Assembly: GCA_904373255.1 (NCBI GenBank)
Contig: CAJFFD010000008.1
Coordinates: forward strand, 1-38,588
DNA length: 38,588 nt
DNA from: an uncultured Clostridia bacterium
Lineage (GTDB): Bacteria > Bacillota > Clostridia > Christensenellales > Borkfalkiaceae
Direction: 5' to 3'
The notes under the pieces are model-generated. The model was given only the letters and a program-made list of their open reading frames with translations, did no database searches and was not told the origin of the DNA. A program made the position numbers and the translations under genes. Of this stretch, positions 35,292-38,588 are shown piece after piece (the stretch's first letter is position 1; each line of letters starts with the position of its first letter).

Positions 35292-35825
35292 TTACTTTTT
35301 CTGCGAAAGCAGATAGCTGAACACGGCGATGATCGTCTTCGCATCCTTGATCTCGCCCCGCTCGATCATATCCTTTACCTCTTCCACGGGGTAAAAACGC
35401 GCCGCGACGAATTCGCCGTCGTCCGGATGCGACTCGCCCTCCTCCGCCGTATACGCGCGGTAAATGTAAATTTTTTCGTCTGTATAGCCGGGCGTGGGAT
35501 ACATCGTATACATATGTTCGACGCGCGCAGCCTTGTAACCCGTTTCCTCTTCCAGCTCGCGGGCGGCGGTCACGTCGGGCGCTTCGCCGGGGTTGAGCTT
35601 GCCTGCCGGAATTTCCAGCGTTTCTTCCCGATAAGCGTAGCGGTACTGCCGCACGAGCAGAATCTTCCCGTCCATGACGAACAGCACGCACGCGCCGCCC
35701 GGATGCTCTATGTATTCGCGCGTGCAGGGTTTCCCGTCCGCGCGCAGGGCGTCGTCGCAATGCACGCGAAGGATATGCCCTTGAAACACAACTTTGTTGC
35801 TGACCGTCTTTTCCTCCAGATTCAC
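35292..35825 (-). CDS. Nudix hydrolase, ADP-ribose pyrophosphatase-like
   Basis: 177 residues from a GTG start at 35825 that overlaps the upstream gene's stop (GTGA), with GGAGG eight bases before. The full Nudix box is present (G-x5-E-x7-REx2EExGx: GKLNPGEAPDVTAARELEEE, then TGY). PAGKL before it and PGYTDEKIY after it are typical of ADP-ribose pyrophosphatases (NudF-like), which cleave ADP-ribose to AMP and ribose-5-phosphate. It is translationally coupled to the unknown protein upstream. Confidence 0.93.
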   Translation of the reverse strand: MNLEEKTVSNKVVFQGHILRVHCDDALRADGKPCTREYIEHPGGACVLFVMDGKILLVRQYRYAYREETLEIPAGKLNPGEAPDVTAARELEEETGYKAARVEHMYTMYPTPGYTDEKIYIYRAYTAEEGESHPDDGEFVAARFYPVEEVKDMIERGEIKDAKTIIAVFSYLLSQKK

Positions 35826-36544
35826 AAGTCTTCCCTCCTTTTTTCCAGTTCTGACAGAAGAGCCGAAAGCGTTTTGCTTTTCCACCCGGCCGCTTCGGCA
35901 AAATACGAGTACCCGCAGAGCAAGCCGCATACAGCGCTCCCCTTGCAGCCGCAATTTTCCAATGCGTTCAGAATAATGAGCGCGTCGACCTTTTGATCGT
36001 CGGGCAGGCGGGAAGCAAAAACTGCGTCGCGTTCAGCCGCCACGGCGCGGAGGATATCCGTTTCCTCCCGTATGGTGCCGTCTTTCGCCGCAGGCACCGC
36101 GCCTTCGACCGGCACACCGCCGCGAAAAATCGCCTTCACGTCGTTTTTAAAGGGTTTGATGACCTGATTGCAGAATGCGTAATAACTCTCGTATACGCTG
36201 CCGTCCTCGTAAAAATATTCGCGCAGGAATTCGGACAAATCGAGCGTCATGTTATCGAGGTCGACGAGAAGGCAAAAGATAAACGCAAGTTTTTCGGACG
36301 GGTCGGGGGGAAAGAGCAGCCTACGCTTTTTGGCGGAACCGCCGGCGTAATTCATGTACTTTTCCTTCGCGGCAGGATAGTCGAAATCGCGGGTGATCTC
36401 GCGGAAAAAGGCGTAAAGAAGATCCGACGACGCAATCGATTTCAAAAGCTCGCCGATCTTTGTATCCGCAAGGATGAATTTGGACTGCATCACCTCGTCG
36501 CAGCGCCGCAAAAACAAATCGATCTGTTCCCTTCCCGTATCCAT
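35822..36544 (-). CDS. Uncharacterised 240-residue protein coupled to the Nudix gene
   Basis: Start chosen at 36544 (MDTGREQ), with GGGAG eight bases upstream; earlier in-frame ATGs lack a site. The sequence is soluble and mostly helical, with a conserved-looking segment KIGELLKSIASSDLLYAFF, and CGCKGSAVCGLLCGY near the C-terminus containing clustered cysteines. No family was recognised. Its stop overlaps the Nudix GTG, so the two are made together. It has its own promoter and is divergent from the HPr-like gene. Confidence 0.8.
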   Translation of the reverse strand: MDTGREQIDLFLRRCDEVMQSKFILADTKIGELLKSIASSDLLYAFFREITRDFDYPAAKEKYMNYAGGSAKKRRLLFPPDPSEKLAFIFCLLVDLDNMTLDLSEFLREYFYEDGSVYESYYAFCNQVIKPFKNDVKAIFRGGVPVEGAVPAAKDGTIREETDILRAVAAERDAVFASRLPDDQKVDALIILNALENCGCKGSAVCGLLCGYSYFAEAAGWKSKTLSALLSELEKRREDL

Positions 36545-36595
36545 CAGTGAACTCCCTTTCTGTGCAAAATTCATAACTTTGCGTTTCCGATTATC

Positions 36596-36624
36596 ATTAT
36601 AGCACAAAAATTATATTTTATTAA
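36596..36624 (-). promoter_or_regulatory. Promoter of the unknown-Nudix pair
   Basis: On the minus strand, TTAATA (36619-36624), a 17-base spacer and TATAAT (36596-36601) preceded by GTGC. Confidence 0.65.
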
Positions 36625-36629
36625 GTTAT

Positions 36630-36658
36630 TTTTCGGAAATATCTTGATTTTCCGAAAA
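36630..36658. promoter_or_regulatory. Perfect inverted repeat between divergent promoters
   Basis: TTTTCGGAAA (36630-36639) and TTTCCGAAAA (36649-36658) are exact 10-base reverse complements separated by 9 bases. The right part overlaps the -35 of the rightward promoter and the left part lies just upstream of the leftward -35, so it is placed like an operator for both. Confidence 0.5.
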
Positions 36659-36672
36659 TTTTTATGTATAAT
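36644..36672 (+). promoter_or_regulatory. Promoter of the HPr-like gene
   Basis: TTGATT (36644-36649), 17-base spacer, TATAAT (36667-36672). The ribosome site GGAGG follows about 15 bases later. Confidence 0.85.
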
Positions 36673-36701
36673 ATAGAAAACTAAATTCGGAGGTTGCTTT
36701 T

Positions 36702-36926
36702 ATGAAATCGGTTAAAATCTCTCTGCAAATGGCTCAAAAGGTGAAAGATTTTGTGCGGATCGTGCAGGACTGCCCTTATGAGATCGATTTGAAGAGCGAT
36801 AAATACGTTGTCGACGCCAAGTCTATCCTCGGCATCTTCAGTTTGGATCTGTCCAAACCGCTCACCGTCGAAATTCATTCGGATGACTGCGACGACCTGA
36901 TCAAAGAACTCAAGCAGTTCGCCTGA
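36702..36926 (+). CDS. HPr-like phosphocarrier-family protein lacking the active histidine
   Basis: 74 residues with GGAGG upstream. The second half matches HPr well: YVVDAKSILGIFSLDLSKPLTVEIHSDD, quoted in part as AKSILGIFSLDLSKP, including the serine (Ser47 here) equivalent to regulatory Ser46. The first helix reads KISLQMAQKVKDFV where HPr has the GLHARPA motif, so the phosphorylatable His15 is missing. A PTS phosphotransfer role is therefore unlikely; a Crh-like regulatory role through Ser phosphorylation is possible. It is a single-gene unit with promoter and terminator. Confidence 0.85.
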   Translation: MKSVKISLQMAQKVKDFVRIVQDCPYEIDLKSDKYVVDAKSILGIFSLDLSKPLTVEIHSDDCDDLIKELKQFA

Positions 36927-36962
36927 AAACCTATCGAACAAATGAAACAACCGGACGAAAGG

Positions 36963-36995
36963 ATCCGCTTTTTGCCATAAAAAGCGGATTTTTTG
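36963..36995 (+). terminator. Terminator after the HPr-like gene
   Basis: ATCCGCTTTTT (36963-36973) and AAAAAGCGGAT (36979-36989), 11-bp stem with 5-nt loop, followed by TTTTT. Confidence 0.93.
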
Positions 36996-37037
36996 TCCGC
37001 AGGAAAATACTGAGTCCGAATAAAAGGAAGCCGTTCC

Positions 37038-37562
37038 ATGCAAATCCAGGGCGAAACATTCGTTAACAAGTTAATAATGCTGTTCGTCTTCGATAAAATG
37101 GAGAGCGCGCTTTCCGAACGCACCATTATCGATATGTGTTCCACTTCCAACGATTGGATCAATTACATGGACTGCGTAATGATCATTTCGCAGCTGTTGG
37201 AGGACGGATTTATCTGTACGGTGGAAACGAATGACGATACCCTCTACACCATCACCCCCGACGGGAGAAGCTGCCTCGCGAATTTTTACATCAATATCCC
37301 CAAGAGTACGCGGGAGGAGATTTCGGTATTCGTCAAAAACAACAGTGCGCGCTACCGCAACCGGCAGGAATGCAAGTCGGACTATTTCCAAAACAAAGAC
37401 GGCACCTATACTGTATATCTGCGCATCCTTGCGCCCGCTCAACCCATGCTTGATCTCAAATTTGTCGTTCCCGACCGTAAAACGGCGCAGAACATCTACA
37501 AGAAATGGGAGCTGAAGGCTGCAGACGTGTACGCCGTCATCTATGAGAATTTAGTGGATTAA
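37038..37562 (+). CDS. DUF4364 family protein
   Basis: 174 residues. The order of elements fits DUF4364, a Clostridia family: an N-terminal winged-helix-like part (NKLIMLFVFDKMESALSE, then YMDCVMIISQLLEDGFI and YTITPDGRSCLANF, a wing with a following helix) and a C-terminal beta region (GTYTVYLRILAPAQPMLDLKF in part). The fold suggests a DNA-binding regulator, but no target is known. The start has AAGGAAG upstream. It lies 22 bp before the TSCPD gene and is probably co-transcribed with it. Confidence 0.88.
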   Translation: MQIQGETFVNKLIMLFVFDKMESALSERTIIDMCSTSNDWINYMDCVMIISQLLEDGFICTVETNDDTLYTITPDGRSCLANFYINIPKSTREEISVFVKNNSARYRNRQECKSDYFQNKDGTYTVYLRILAPAQPMLDLKFVVPDRKTAQNIYKKWELKAADVYAVIYENLVD

Positions 37563-37584
37563 CCAAGAGGTCAAAGGAAGGAAA

Positions 37585-37869
37585 ATGTTTACATACAACA
37601 CCAAAGGAACCTGTTCGCGCCAGATCATCTTTGACGTGGACGGAGAGAACAAGATACACAACGTGAAATTTATCGGCGGCTGCGGCGGAAACCTGCAAGG
37701 AATAGCAAGGCTCGTCGAAGGGAAGAACATCGATGAGATCAGCTCGACGCTGCAGGGCATCAAGTGCCGCAACAACACCTCCTGCCCCGACCAGCTTTCG
37801 CAGGCGATCCGTGCATACAAAGAACGGGAACAGAATAGAGAACGTGAAAAGGACGCGCCCAAAGCATAA
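37585..37869 (+). CDS. TSCPD-domain protein (TIGR03905-like)
   Basis: 94 residues. It contains the family pattern with FIGGCGGNLQGIARLVEG, GIKCRNNTSCPDQLSQAI and four conserved cysteines, including the TSCPD motif, and is close to the usual size. The same domain occurs at the C-terminus of some ribonucleotide reductases; the role of free-standing versions is unknown, and metal binding is plausible. The charged tail (EREQNREREKDAPKA) and stop codon overlap the terminator. Confidence 0.9.
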   Translation: MFTYNTKGTCSRQIIFDVDGENKIHNVKFIGGCGGNLQGIARLVEGKNIDEISSTLQGIKCRNNTSCPDQLSQAIRAYKEREQNREREKDAPKA

Positions 37870-37886
37870 AGGCGCGCCCTTTTTTA
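37847..37886 (+). terminator. Terminator overlapping the end of the TSCPD gene
   Basis: AAAAGGACGCGCC (37847-37859) pairs with GGCGCGCCCTTTT (37871-37883) with one mismatch; the loop contains the TAA stop (37867-37869), and T residues follow. Confidence 0.8.
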
Positions 37887-37922
37887 CACTCCCCTCCCCC
37901 GTTGCTCCTCGCGCATAATATT

Positions 37923-37952
37923 GCCGCGCGGCATTTCTGCCGCGCGGCTTTT
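37923..37952. terminator. GC-rich hairpin between convergent genes
   Basis: GCCGCGCGGCA (37923-37933) and TGCCGCGCGGC (37938-37948), 11-bp stem with a TTTC loop, followed by TTTT on the plus strand. It lies between the rightward TSCPD gene and the leftward HAD gene and may end transcription from either side. Confidence 0.75.
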
Positions 37953-37995
37953 CCCGCCGATTTTACCGATTGCGGAGACGGTGACAGCGCGAAAA

Positions 37996-38430
37996 TTATC
38001 CGTTTAACTTCCGGATGCACGCATTCTTAACGTTTTCCGTGATGCCGCTCTCCGGTTTTGTAAGGATCAGGCGATCTTGCGGAAATGCCCTGCTGTAAAA
38101 CCGTTCGTCGTCCAACGCGACGAACGTTTCGATCTGGGGTCGCTTTTTCAGATATGCCATGATCTCATCCCCCCGCTCGCCCCGCAGAGGCGTTCTGCCG
38201 AGAAAATTTTCCCTCGTGATCCCGAACGGTTTCAACTGCCGGAACATCGAACGAATGCTTTCGGGGAACAGTCGCCAGGAACTCGACAGCACCAGCTTAC
38301 AGCCCGTCGCGGAAACGATTTCTTGCAGTTTTCGGCAACAAGCGGCGTCGAAAATTTCTTCCTCGTTGTCCCAATCCTTGTCTTTATGCAGGCAAACCAC
38401 GCCGTCAATATCTAAAAACAGAACTTTCAT
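37996..38430 (-). CDS. HAD-like protein of the SAK/RNA-repair-associated type
   Basis: 144 residues. HAD motif I is FLDIDGVVCLH (first Asp likely the nucleophile) and LVLSSSWR carries the motif II serine. A C-terminal ALDDERFY motif with a double Asp fits motif IV. This short HAD version, with SSSWR, resembles the HAD domain first described in RNA-repair 'Swiss Army Knife' proteins (HAD_SAK type), here free-standing. Phosphatase activity is likely; the substrate is unknown. The start overlaps the end of an upstream paralogue by 26 bp. Confidence 0.85.
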   Translation of the reverse strand: MKVLFLDIDGVVCLHKDKDWDNEEEIFDAACCRKLQEIVSATGCKLVLSSSWRLFPESIRSMFRQLKPFGITRENFLGRTPLRGERGDEIMAYLKKRPQIETFVALDDERFYSRAFPQDRLILTKPESGITENVKNACIRKLNG

Positions 38431-38588
38431 ATTTCCCCTGATCTCCTTGCAGCCTTTCGATGCAAAGGTCGCGGATTACCTCCGTAATGCCGCTGTGCGT
38501 TTCCGTTAAAATCAGGCGGTAATACGGAAATGACTCGCAATCATACATTTCATCGTCGAGCGCAATGAACGAATCTATGTCGCGGCGG
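38405..38588 (-). CDS. Upstream paralogue of the HAD-like gene, N-terminus outside the window
   Basis: Only the last 60 codons are present (frame from 38587 to the stop TGA at 38405-38407). The fragment IDSFIALDDEMYDCESFP, then YYRLILTETHSGITEVIRDL, closely parallels the C-terminus of the next gene (IETFVALDDERFYSRAFP, RLILTKPESGITENVKNA). It is therefore a tandem duplicate. Its last codons overlap the next gene's start out of frame. Confidence 0.8.
   Translation of the reverse strand, partial: RRDIDSFIALDDEMYDCESFPYYRLILTETHSGITEVIRDLCIERLQGDQGKYESSVFRY

Noticed and set aside
1-38588. tRNA, rRNA, insertion sequences, attachment sites
   Set aside because: None was recognised by eye on either strand; a dedicated search could still find a divergent example.

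Overview
The window looks like chromosomal DNA of an uncultured gut-type Clostridia. It is moderately GC-rich, has strong Gram-positive Shine-Dalgarno sites and TTGACA/TATAAT promoters, and carries lineage markers: a DUF4364 protein, a TSCPD-domain protein, an HPr-like protein, an ECF S component and very large BspA-type leucine-rich-repeat lipoproteins. A relative of Christensenellales is plausible, but that is inference. No rRNA, tRNA, transposase, phage gene or CRISPR array was seen.

Left half (1-26.8 kb): a surface-protein and VWA block. A truncated LRR_5 (BspA-like) protein runs leftward off the edge (1-3745). A 0.9 kb AT-rich intergenic region with divergent promoters follows. A giant 2617-residue LRR lipoprotein (4664-12517) then leads rightward into a tightly packed gene row: a DUF4175-like membrane protein, a MoxR AAA+ ATPase, a DUF58 protein, a BatA-like VWA membrane protein, a larger membrane protein with two VWA domains and a glutamine-amidotransferase-like segment, a second LRR lipoprotein and an Ig-domain lipoprotein. 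The row ends at a strong terminator at 26.78 kb. The last gene is broken by two exact short tandem duplications (10 bp and 8 bp); removing one copy of each restores a single 1109-codon frame. InlB-type beta repeats occur in the membrane protein and in the LRR lipoproteins, which suggests one envelope-associated system. This MoxR/VWA and LRR-lipoprotein assembly is the best candidate for an undescribed system here.

Right half (26.8-38.6 kb): mostly leftward housekeeping and transport genes. These are ferritin (ftnA), a polar amino-acid ABC transporter (binding protein, permease, ATPase), a RimK-like ATP-grasp enzyme, homoserine dehydrogenase (hom), type III pantothenate kinase (coaX), and an ECF S component with a zinc-ribbon tail behind a strong promoter and a folded leader. 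Next come a small Cys-rich membrane peptide (rightward), a Nudix hydrolase with a translationally coupled unknown partner, a divergent HPr-like gene lacking the active histidine, DUF4364 and TSCPD genes (rightward), and finally two tandem leftward genes for HAD phosphatase-like proteins, the second running off the right edge.

Many long open frames opposite the LRR and VWA genes are judged to be shadows of biased coding sequence.
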